A stretch of 31,282 nucleotides of DNA from Oscillospiraceae bacterium (GTDB lineage: Bacteria > Bacillota > Clostridia > Oscillospirales > Ruminococcaceae), in assembly GCA_031281115.1 (NCBI GenBank), contig JAITFV010000080.1, forward strand, positions 1 through 31,282. Direction: 5' to 3'. A program made the position numbers and the translations under genes. The notes under the pieces are model-generated. The model saw nothing but the letters and a program-made list of their open reading frames with translations, was not told where the DNA came from and made no database searches. The first letter of the stretch is position 1. Each line of letters starts with the position of its first letter. Of this stretch, positions 8,791 through 15,318 are shown piece by piece.

Positions 8791-8962
8791 TATAGCCAGT
8801 TAAGTTAAAAACGCCAAAGCGTTTTTAACCCGCGGCGTATACGCCGCGAACCGCCAAAGGCGGCTTGACTTGACTGCATAGCTGATTGTTCGTGCTGATG
8901 GCACGGCGGCAAGCGCCGCTTGCCGAGAAAACACTTTAGTGTTTTCAATTTAATCAGCTATA
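8791..8962 (+). repeat. 172-bp multi-hairpin element, copy 2
   Basis: Same length, orientation and hairpin order as copy 1 at 4240. Identity extends a few bases outside the ends (8785-8963). Differences: three in a hairpin loop (TTTA becomes CAAA), one pair that keeps a stem paired (GCGAC/GTCGC becomes GCGGC/GCCGC), and one C-to-T at the base of the CCGTGC stem that leaves a wobble pair. It lies between the minus-strand promoter at 9016-9044 and the receiver gene at 8700, so it would be part of the 5' leader of that mRNA. The flank 8963-8979 forms a small extra hairpin (TCCATT/AATGGA). Confidence 0.9.
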
Positions 8963-9015
8963 TCCATTCAAGAAATGGACAACAGTATTAGCATTAAGCA
9001 GGAAACCCCTTATTA

Positions 9016-9044
9016 ATTATAGTGGTTTTTGTACCGTTTGTCAA
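9016..9044 (-). promoter_or_regulatory. Strong promoter of the receiver/hydrogenase-kinase operon
   Basis: Read on the minus strand, TTGACA (9044-9039), a 17-bp spacer and TATAAT (9021-9016): a full consensus. Transcription would start near 9009, giving a leader of about 310 nt before ATG 8700 that includes the structured element at 8791-8962. Confidence 0.8.
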
Positions 9045-9113
9045 GAAAAATTTTAATCCCGCCCCAAGAAAATGGGACAAATACGGAACCTTCGCGTTTT
9101 TAGGTTTCGGAAA

Positions 9114-9122
9114 TGATATAAT
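9114..9122 (+). promoter_or_regulatory. Extended -10 promoter before receiver gene 9178
   Basis: TGATATAAT is a TG-extended -10 box (TATAAT at 9117-9122). I see no good -35 at 17 bp, which extended -10 promoters can lack. It diverges from the promoter at 9016-9044. It lies downstream of the most distal ATG of this frame (9022), which argues for the shorter start. Confidence 0.45.
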
Positions 9123-9177
9123 GTCAGTGTCTATGCTATGTTTCTGTAGTAAAAGCGGAGGTGGGGGTTATGCGGAA

Positions 9178-9768
9178 ATGTCCATGAAAAAAATTATCGT
9201 AGTAGATGATACTCCTTTTAACTTAAATATGTGCAAGAGTGCGCTGAAAGATTTATACGATGTATATCTTGTGCGTTCTGCGGAAAGTATGTTTGATGTA
9301 TTAGAAAAAATCATTCCGGATTTAATACTGCTGGACGTGGATATGCCCGGCATACATGGGTATGACGCCATGAAGATGCTGCAGAGCAATGAATCTTTTA
9401 AAAGGATTCCCGTTATATTTCTTTCCGCTATGGATGACGAGCAGAACGAAATGAAAGGCTTAGATTTGGGCGCTGTTGATTATATCCATAAACCTTTTGT
9501 CAGAGCGCTGCTTGTAAAACGCATTGAAATACATATAAGACTAATTGAAGAAAAAAAAGAACTGTCGGCATATAAAAAATCTGTCGAGCACCTGCTGACA
9601 TCAAAAGCGGGTGAATGGCGCGTATCGCTGAACGCGATTGACGAAATGATAGAGTCGTCAATGCTGTCAGATAATCTTAGTGAAATAAAACATTGTCTAA
9701 GCAGGGCAAAAACTGAATCAGCGCTTGTTATTCAAGCCATTGATAATTATTTAAATACGCAGACTTAA
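9178..9768 (+). CDS. Response regulator: receiver domain with helical C-terminal extension
   Basis: The 196-residue protein has a complete receiver domain (D10, D11, phospho-acceptor D53 in LLDVDMP, S83, K105). It is followed by about 70 residues of charged, probably helical sequence that I cannot assign to a known output domain. No DNA-binding helix-turn-helix is visible. I chose ATG 9178 over an in-frame ATG at 9022 because the extra residues do not look like protein and a promoter lies inside them. A second ATG at 9184 (MKKIIVVDD) is equally possible. GGAGGTG lies at 9157-9163. The antiporter gene follows after 19 nt, so the two probably form an operon. Confidence 0.85.
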   Translation: MSMKKIIVVDDTPFNLNMCKSALKDLYDVYLVRSAESMFDVLEKIIPDLILLDVDMPGIHGYDAMKMLQSNESFKRIPVIFLSAMDDEQNEMKGLDLGAVDYIHKPFVRALLVKRIEIHIRLIEEKKELSAYKKSVEHLLTSKAGEWRVSLNAIDEMIESSMLSDNLSEIKHCLSRAKTESALVIQAIDNYLNTQT

Positions 9769-9787
9769 GAGTTAGGAGGTAGTTAAA

Positions 9788-10936
9788 ATCGACGTTATAC
9801 TGATATTGGGAATTATTTTGGTTATCAGCGCCTGGTCATGCAAAACAACAAGCAAAGTCGGATTACCTACATTAGTCGGTTTTATATTAATCGGTTTACT
9901 GATTGGAAACTGGTTTGAGTTTACAGACCTTGCCGCTATAGACCAGTTTACTAACTTTGCTTTGCTTCTGATTGTTTTCACGGGCGGATTCCAGACTAAT
10001 TTTTCCAAAGCGAAGCCTGTACTGGCGATGTCGTCGGTAATATCAATTGCAGGGACTCTTTTAACAGCGTTTTTCGCGGGTGCGTTTGCGTATTTCATGC
10101 TGAACATCGGATTTACTCAATCTTTACTGCTCGGTGTTATTATTTCGTCAACAGACGTAACCTCGGTTTTATCGGTATTACATTTGAAGCAGGTAAACTT
10201 AAAAAATAATTTAGACTCCGTTTTAACGTTAGAGAGCGGCTCGAACGAGCCGTTTGCCCACGTTCTTACATATGTTTCCATAGCGTATGCGGTCGGTTCT
10301 TATAATCTTCCACTGCTGTTTATACAAGAGATTGTTTTCGGGGTGGCTGCAGGGATTATTTTCGCGAAAGTAGGACAGTTCCTTATAAACCGTCTTAATT
10401 TGCAGATAGACGGTATTTATGGGGTATTGCTTTGCGGTATTGCTTTTCTTACTTACGGAGTGGCGGCACAGTTTGGCGGAAGCGGATTTTTAGCGGTATA
10501 CATAGGCGGGGTTATACTCGGAAACGGGAAGCTCGTGCATAAAGGCTCGCTCTCAAGGCTGTACAGTGCGTTCTCCATGCTTATGCAAATCACGCTCTTC
10601 ATTATGCTGGGAATCCTTTGCGTACCCTCCTCTGTTATGGCAGTTATGGGAAGCGGGCTGTTGTTTTCTTTAGTCCTTATATTCATTATAAGACCCGCTG
10701 TTATATTCATGCTGATGAAGCCTTTCCGCCGCCCGTTAAATGAAATCGCGCTTGTATCGTGGGCAGGGTTCCGCGGTGCTCCCTGCATTGTATTCGCCAC
10801 GCATTTATTGACCGTAGAACTGCCGTACGGCGAATATATTTTCAGTATTGTTTTTTTCGTCTGCATGATGTCGGTAATCCTGCAAAGCTCGTTTATAGTC
10901 CCGTTAGCAAAAAAACTCAAACTGCTTGATGATTAA
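9788..10936 (+). CDS. Cation/proton antiporter, NhaP/CvrA-like (probable ATC start)
   Basis: A very hydrophobic protein of about 382 residues with roughly 11-12 membrane segments, from the Na+/H+ or K+/H+ exchanger superfamily. Family signatures are GLPTLVGFILIGLLIG in the first segments, STDVTSVLSVL (the Asp of the ion site) and LESGSNEPFA, all typical of the NhaP2/CvrA branch. The cytosolic TrkA-C or RCK regulatory tail of longer members is absent. No ATG, GTG or well-placed TTG fits: GGAGGT (9775-9780) lies 7 nt before an in-frame ATC (9788), from which the protein reads IDVILILGIILVIS, like the usual start of the family. TTG at 9806 lies too far from the ribosome site. It probably shares a transcript with the receiver gene at 9178. 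Confidence 0.85.
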   Translation: MDVILILGIILVISAWSCKTTSKVGLPTLVGFILIGLLIGNWFEFTDLAAIDQFTNFALLLIVFTGGFQTNFSKAKPVLAMSSVISIAGTLLTAFFAGAFAYFMLNIGFTQSLLLGVIISSTDVTSVLSVLHLKQVNLKNNLDSVLTLESGSNEPFAHVLTYVSIAYAVGSYNLPLLFIQEIVFGVAAGIIFAKVGQFLINRLNLQIDGIYGVLLCGIAFLTYGVAAQFGGSGFLAVYIGGVILGNGKLVHKGSLSRLYSAFSMLMQITLFIMLGILCVPSSVMAVMGSGLLFSLVLIFIIRPAVIFMLMKPFRRPLNEIALVSWAGFRGAPCIVFATHLLTVELPYGEYIFSIVFFVCMMSVILQSSFIVPLAKKLKLLDD

Positions 10937-10964
10937 AAATGCAAGTTCTGTCGGATATATTGAT

Positions 10965-11033
10965 ATGCGTCTAATTTATATTAGGCGAAGCAGGGACGAA
11001 CTGCATTCGTCCGAGGCGTAGAAAATCTGTATT
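10965..11033 (+). repeat. Repeat leader A before the transposase (REP palindrome unit)
   Basis: A 69-bp unit: a CTAATTTATATTAGGC palindrome, then a GGACGAACTGCATTCGTCC palindrome, then a tail ending CTGTATT. The same unit occurs at 11567-11640 with 5 extra bases. It ends just before the ribosome site of the transposase gene. Confidence 0.85.
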
Positions 11034-11048
11034 TTGCGAGGTGGGCGT

Positions 11049-11546
11049 ATGCAAAAAGAATTGCCTGTAAGAAAAAATATAAGATTGCAAGGATACGATT
11101 ATTCAAGCGCGGGATATTATTTTGTGACGATATGTGCTAAAAACGGTCACGAAATGCTGGGTTCGATTGATGTAGGGACGAACTGTGTTCGTCCGTGTTT
11201 CTCCGAATACGGGTATATCGTAGACAAAGAAATAGCAGTTTTATCAAACACTTATGATACAGTCCATGTTGATAAGTATGTTATTATGCCGAACCATATT
11301 CACATGATTATTGTAATCGAAGCGGATAACGACGGACGAACACAGTTCGTCCCTACGATTTCACGTATCATAAAACAATTTAAGGGTTCTATTACGAAAC
11401 AAATTGGGTTTTCATTATGGCAACCGAGATTTTATGATGAAATAATCAGAAATGAAGAAGCCTATCGTAACATATGGCATTACATAGACGAAAATCCATT
11501 GAAATGGGTTGAAGATAGATATAATTTGAAGGAGACACTTCGATGA
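11049..11546 (+). CDS. REP-associated tyrosine transposase (RAYT, IS200/Y1 family)
   Basis: The 165-residue protein has the Y1-transposase HUH motif (YVIMPNHIHMII, H83 and H85), the N-terminal RKNIRLQGYDYS...YYFVTIC strand pattern and the C-terminal WQPRFYDEIIRNE...YIDENP block. These are typical of RAYTs, single-copy enzymes that process REP palindromes as single-stranded DNA. I chose ATG 11049, with GAGGTG 5-6 nt upstream, over TTG 11034. REP-type palindromes flank the gene (10965, 11567). Two copies, in opposite orientation and identical over 25 bp, lie inside the coding sequence (11172-11196, 11332-11356; residues 42-49 and 95-103). The frame is open, so the protein is probably intact. 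Confidence 0.88.
   Translation: MQKELPVRKNIRLQGYDYSSAGYYFVTICAKNGHEMLGSIDVGTNCVRPCFSEYGYIVDKEIAVLSNTYDTVHVDKYVIMPNHIHMIIVIEADNDGRTQFVPTISRIIKQFKGSITKQIGFSLWQPRFYDEIIRNEEAYRNIWHYIDENPLKWVEDRYNLKETLR
11172..11356. repeat. Pair of inverted REP palindromes inside the transposase gene
   Basis: 11172-11196 and 11332-11356 are perfect 25-bp inverted copies of each other, with the core GGACGAACTGTGTTCGTCC. Each arm is itself a palindrome. Related copies lie in the leaders at 10965 and 11567 and, with C/T changes, at 20711-20735. Confidence 0.9.
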
Positions 11547-11556
11547 ATATAATGGC

Positions 11557-11583
11557 ATTACCTTTAATGCGCCTAATTTATAT
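11557..11583 (+). repeat. Left boundary motif L1 (before VOC gene)
   Basis: ATTACCTTTAATG, three free bases, then CTAATTTATAT. The same 24 of 27 bases occur at 17610-17636, before the serine hydrolase gene. Confidence 0.7.
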
Positions 11584-11640
11584 TAGGCGAAGTTGCGTAG
11601 GGACGAACTGCGTTCGTCCGAGGCGTAGAAAATCTGTATT
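11567..11640 (+). repeat. Repeat leader B before the VOC gene (REP palindrome unit)
   Basis: A second copy of the unit at 10965-11033: a GCCTAAT/ATTAGGC palindrome, a GGACGAACTGCGTTCGTCC palindrome and the same tail ending CTGTATT. It differs by a 5-bp insertion and a few substitutions. The VOC ribosome site follows directly. Confidence 0.85.
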
Positions 11641-11658
11641 AGTGGAGGCGAACTGATA

Positions 11659-12099
11659 ATGTCAAAAATTGTACCATTTTTAAATTTTGCAGGGCAAGCA
11701 GCACAAGCAATGGCATTGTACGAAAAGGCTTTTGGCGCAAAAATTATAACAAAGTTGACTTATGCAGATATGAACCCTGCTGATGCGATAAGTGAAGTCA
11801 AAAATGAACATAAGGACTTTATTGGTTATTCTGAAATTGAGATTAGAGGGGAAATCATTTCGTTGTATGACGATAGTAATGCAGCGGAAAACCCAATACC
11901 AATTTCAGGCAATACGTGCGTAATAGCCTTGTTAGTGCATTTTGATTCTGACGAGGAATTGAAAACAGCTTATGATATATTGTCCGAGGGCGCAACGATA
12001 ATCACACCGTTATTTACCCAAACATATTGCTCTTTGGCTGCTGATTTAATTGATAAATTTGGGGGGCGTTGGTCGTTAATGAGTGGGTACAAAGGATAG
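11659..12099 (+). CDS. VOC-superfamily protein, PhnB-like
   Basis: The 146-residue protein belongs to the PhnB branch of the vicinal-oxygen-chelate (glyoxalase/dioxygenase) fold: KIVPFLNFAGQAAQAMALYEKAFGA at the start, a central GEIISLYDD strand and the ending DKFGGRWSLMSG, which is the usual PhnB finish (FGxxW). PhnB proteins are often cytoplasmic, and their substrates are unknown. GGAGG at 11644-11648 precedes the ATG. The gene sits between transposase and kinase genes with no functional link to signalling. It is flanked by boundary motifs L1 (11557) and R1 (12116) that also bracket the serine hydrolase, which suggests cargo. Confidence 0.85.
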   Translation: MSKIVPFLNFAGQAAQAMALYEKAFGAKIITKLTYADMNPADAISEVKNEHKDFIGYSEIEIRGEIISLYDDSNAAENPIPISGNTCVIALLVHFDSDEELKTAYDILSEGATIITPLFTQTYCSLAADLIDKFGGRWSLMSGYKG

Positions 12100-12115
12100 A
12101 AGATTTATGTACCTA

Positions 12116-12134
12116 ATAAGCATTATCTGCATAT
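12116..12134 (+). repeat. Boundary/leader motif R1
   Basis: ATAAGCATTATCTGCATAT, identical over 19 bp to 18672-18690. Both end 49 nt before a start codon of a signalling gene (12183 and 18739) and lie 13-17 nt after the stop of an unrelated gene. It could be a shared operator or the end of an inserted segment. Confidence 0.7.
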
Positions 12135-12182
12135 AAACACACAAGTCTGACATAACGAATTTTATACAAGGCGGGTTAAGGC

Positions 12183-15100
12183 GTGGAAAGATATTTTTTC
12201 AAACAAAAATTGTTTACAAGCTCGCTGCTCGCAAGGTCGCTGCTTGTATTAACAGCGTTTGTTTTGATGGTTACTTCAAGTTGTTTTATTATGTTCCGCA
12301 CGTTAAATTCAAAACATTTGCAAAATGTGGACGAAATAATGAACAGTACGGCGTCCTTTATTACGCACCTTCTTGCAGAGCCGGAGGCAACATTAAATTT
12401 TATCGCCAGCAACATAGAGGAAATGTATATCCGCGGCGAAGGAATAGATGCGATTAAAGCATATATGGCGGAATGTTCTACCCCGGAATTCAGGGAAAGG
12501 ACAAGGATTTTAACTTATAACAGTATCTACGGCTATTTTTATGCAGCGGATGAGTTTTTTGACGGTGCGGGGTGGCTGCCCGGAGAGGATTATAATCCCA
12601 AAGAACGCCCGTGGTATAAGGCTGCTGCGGGCAGCGGCGGGAATGTAGTGATTACATCGCCTTATATCGCTACAGACACGCAGGTGCTTGAAGTTGCCTA
12701 CGCTCGCGTTATATTTAACAGCGCCGGCAATCCGGCGGGCGTTATATGCATTAACTATCAAATCGGACATCTCAGGGATTTTATTGTAAATAAAAGCATT
12801 ACCCCGAATGGCTACGGATTTATGATGGATGAGGTTTTAAATGTAATCATCCATCCGAACAACGAGTTCCAGGGCGAGGCTTTCAGCGAGGTAAATCCGT
12901 ATATGATGCAATTCCATGACGTCATAGCCGACGGTTCGGACGTTTTACTGCAAAAAGTCCGGAATTATGCGGGTGTGCAGTCTTTTATGTTCGGCAGGCA
13001 GCTTAACAATGGCTGGCACCTGATGATTGTGATTCCCGAACACGAGTATTACAAAGAATTATACGAAATGGTCACAATCATAAGTATTTTAGGCGTCATT
13101 TTTGCAGGAGCGCTTATAATCATATTAGTGCGCCTTGAGGCGGCAAAGAAGAAATCGGATATAGCGCATCAGGAAAAAAGCATGCAGGTAGCGGAGCTGG
13201 AGATGCTTCGGGAGGCAGATGACCGCCTGCAATTGATGTTAGATGCCAGCCCTTTTATCATAACCCCTTGGAATGAAGATTTACGATGTATAACAGCGAA
13301 CGAAGAATCGGTCAAAATGTTCGGCGTATCGGACAAGCAGGAATACCTTGACAGATTCTACGAACTTTCTTCGGAATATCAGCCCGATGGAGAACGGTCA
13401 AGGGATAAAAGCAAAAGGCTTATTAAAAAAGCTTTTGAAGAGGGCTATCATCGTGTCGAGTGGATGCACCGTTCGCTCGACGGCGAACCCATACCCTGTG
13501 AAATCACATTAGTGCGCGTTAAATACCGGGACGATTATGTGGTAGCGGGTTACACCCGGGATTTGCGTGAATTGAAAACCGTTTTGGCAGAACTGGAGGA
13601 CGCACTCGAAAACGCGAAAGCGGCAAGCCACGCGAAAACCTCTTTCCTTGCAAATATGAGCCACGAAATACGAACACCTATGAACAGCATAATCGGATTT
13701 TCGGAGCTTTCATTAGACGATGATATTCCGCCTAAAACAAAAGAACGCCTGACAAAGATTTTAGAAAACGCTAACTGGCTTTTACAAATCATAAACGATA
13801 TTCTTGATATTTCAAAGATAGAATCGGGTAATATGGAGCTGGAGAAGATTCCCTTTGATTTACGTGAGTTGTTTACCGGCTGCAGAACGGTCATCACTCC
13901 CAAAGCAGATGAAAAGGGGCTTTCAATGTATTTTTATGCGGAACCCTCCGTAGGGAAAATTACGCTGGGTGACCCTGTCAGGCTGTTGCAAATACTTGTA
14001 AACCTTCTTTCTAACTCCGTAAAATTTACAAAAAACGGCATTATAAAGCTACACGCCGTTGTAAAAAATATAAGCGAAAACACAGTCACCATATACTTTG
14101 AAGTAAAAGACAGCGGCATCGGCATGACGCCCGAACAAATCGCGGTAATATTTGAACCGTTCAAACAAGCGGAATCCGGTACGACACGCAAATACGGCGG
14201 CACGGGGCTCGGGCTCGCAATTACCAAAAACATTGTGGAAATGATGGGCGGAAAGCTTTCGGTGGAAAGCACACCCGGCGTAGGCAGTAAGTTCAGCTTT
14301 GAGTTAGTTTTCGATGCGATAAACGAGGACGGAGAAGGTCTTTATGAAAAAAAGGCGGTTTCGTCTGAAATGGAGAAACCTACTTTCGAGGGTGAGATTC
14401 TGCTGTGCGAGGATAATGATATGAATCAGCAGGTTATTTGTGAACATCTCGAACGAGTGGGCCTTAAAACCGTTGTAGCTGAAAACGGCAAGGTTGGCGT
14501 GGATATGGTGCGGGACCGTATAGAAAAAGGCGAAAAATTATTTGACTTGATTTTCATGGATATACACATGCCTGTAATGGACGGCTTTGAGGCTGCCGCA
14601 AAAATATTTGAGATGAATATCGGCATCCCTATTGTAGTAATGACAGCGAACATCATGTCTAATGACAAGGAACTCTATAAAGCGAGCGGCATGAACGACT
14701 ACGTAGGCAAACCATTCACATCGCAGGAATTGTGGCGGTGCCTGATGAAATATTTCAAACCCGTTAAATGGCAGAAGGAAGACGCGCTCTATCGCAATCA
14801 AGCCGACGAAGAGCTGCGCTTAAAGCTTATAAATAATTTTGTGAGGAGCAACAGTGAGAAATTCGCCGAGATAACGGACGCCGTAAATGCAGGGGATATA
14901 AAATTAGCGCACAGATTAGTACACACATTAAAGAGCAACGCCGGTCAATTAAATAAAAACCTGCTGCAGCAAGCGGCAGAGGTTGTGGAGAACAATCTCA
15001 AAAGCGGAGAGAACCTCACGACTCCGGAACAGATGTCGGTGCTTGAAGCGGAACTGAGTGCGGCGCTTGCCGAGTTTGCGCCTATGGTCACTATACAGCC

Positions 15101-15317
15101 CGAACCCGCAGCGGAGCAGTCTTTTGACGTGGAAGCTGCAAGGGGGCTGATAAACAAACTTGAGCCGCTGTTTGAAAACGGCAACCCGGAATGCTTAAAT
15201 TATATCGGCAGTCTCCGTTTGATACCGGGGAGCGAAGAAGTAATCCGGCATATGGAGGATATAGATTTTCAGTCAGCGTCGGCAGCTCTGAAAAAATTAA
15301 AAGAGGAGATGGTGTGA
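12183..15317 (+). CDS. Membrane hybrid histidine kinase: dCache-PAS-HisKA-HATPase-REC-Hpt
   Basis: The 1044-residue sensor kinase has TM1 (about 18-38), an extracellular dCache_1 domain (45-290; NPKERPWYKAA and ITSPYI are typical ligand-site motifs) and TM2 (296-316). A coiled linker, PAS (345-465), HisKA (H494), HATPase (N607-N611 region; DSGIGM and GTGLGL), receiver (D744, phospho-acceptor D793, K843) and Hpt (H914 in LVHTLKS) follow. Cache domains bind small metabolites outside the cell; the ligand is unknown. The PAS domain is close to the first PAS of the hydrogenase-like kinase (both end AGY-RDLRE-K). The start is GTG at 12183; the ribosome site is weak. The next kinase begins 1 nt after the stop, so the two are coupled. 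Confidence 0.93.
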   Translation: MERYFFKQKLFTSSLLARSLLVLTAFVLMVTSSCFIMFRTLNSKHLQNVDEIMNSTASFITHLLAEPEATLNFIASNIEEMYIRGEGIDAIKAYMAECSTPEFRERTRILTYNSIYGYFYAADEFFDGAGWLPGEDYNPKERPWYKAAAGSGGNVVITSPYIATDTQVLEVAYARVIFNSAGNPAGVICINYQIGHLRDFIVNKSITPNGYGFMMDEVLNVIIHPNNEFQGEAFSEVNPYMMQFHDVIADGSDVLLQKVRNYAGVQSFMFGRQLNNGWHLMIVIPEHEYYKELYEMVTIISILGVIFAGALIIILVRLEAAKKKSDIAHQEKSMQVAELEMLREADDRLQLMLDASPFIITPWNEDLRCITANEESVKMFGVSDKQEYLDRFYELSSEYQPDGERSRDKSKRLIKKAFEEGYHRVEWMHRSLDGEPIPCEITLVRVKYRDDYVVAGYTRDLRELKTVLAELEDALENAKAASHAKTSFLANMSHEIRTPMNSIIGFSELSLDDDIPPKTKERLTKILENANWLLQIINDILDISKIESGNMELEKIPFDLRELFTGCRTVITPKADEKGLSMYFYAEPSVGKITLGDPVRLLQILVNLLSNSVKFTKNGIIKLHAVVKNISENTVTIYFEVKDSGIGMTPEQIAVIFEPFKQAESGTTRKYGGTGLGLAITKNIVEMMGGKLSVESTPGVGSKFSFELVFDAINEDGEGLYEKKAVSSEMEKPTFEGEILLCEDNDMNQQVICEHLERVGLKTVVAENGKVGVDMVRDRIEKGEKLFDLIFMDIHMPVMDGFEAAAKIFEMNIGIPIVVMTANIMSNDKELYKASGMNDYVGKPFTSQELWRCLMKYFKPVKWQKEDALYRNQADEELRLKLINNFVRSNSEKFAEITDAVNAGDIKLAHRLVHTLKSNAGQLNKNLLQQAAEVVENNLKSGENLTTPEQMSVLEAELSAALAEFAPMVTIQPEPAAEQSFDVEAARGLINKLEPLFENGNPECLNYIGSLRLIPGSEEVIRHMEDIDFQSASAALKKLKEEMV

Positions 15318-15318
15318 G

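Noticed and set aside
8774..8796. TTGACA followed by TATAG as a plus-strand promoter
   Set aside because: Spacing between the boxes is only 11 bp, and no plus-strand gene follows; the TATAG is the element end.
9022..9177. Upstream extension of the receiver gene at 9178
   Set aside because: The extra residues resemble no receiver N-terminus, and a -10 promoter box lies within this stretch.
11557..12134. Integron gene cassette with attC site
   Set aside because: The palindromes are short and lack RYYYAAC/GTTRRRY core pairs at attC spacing; no integrase gene is seen. Only the shared boundary motifs are reported.
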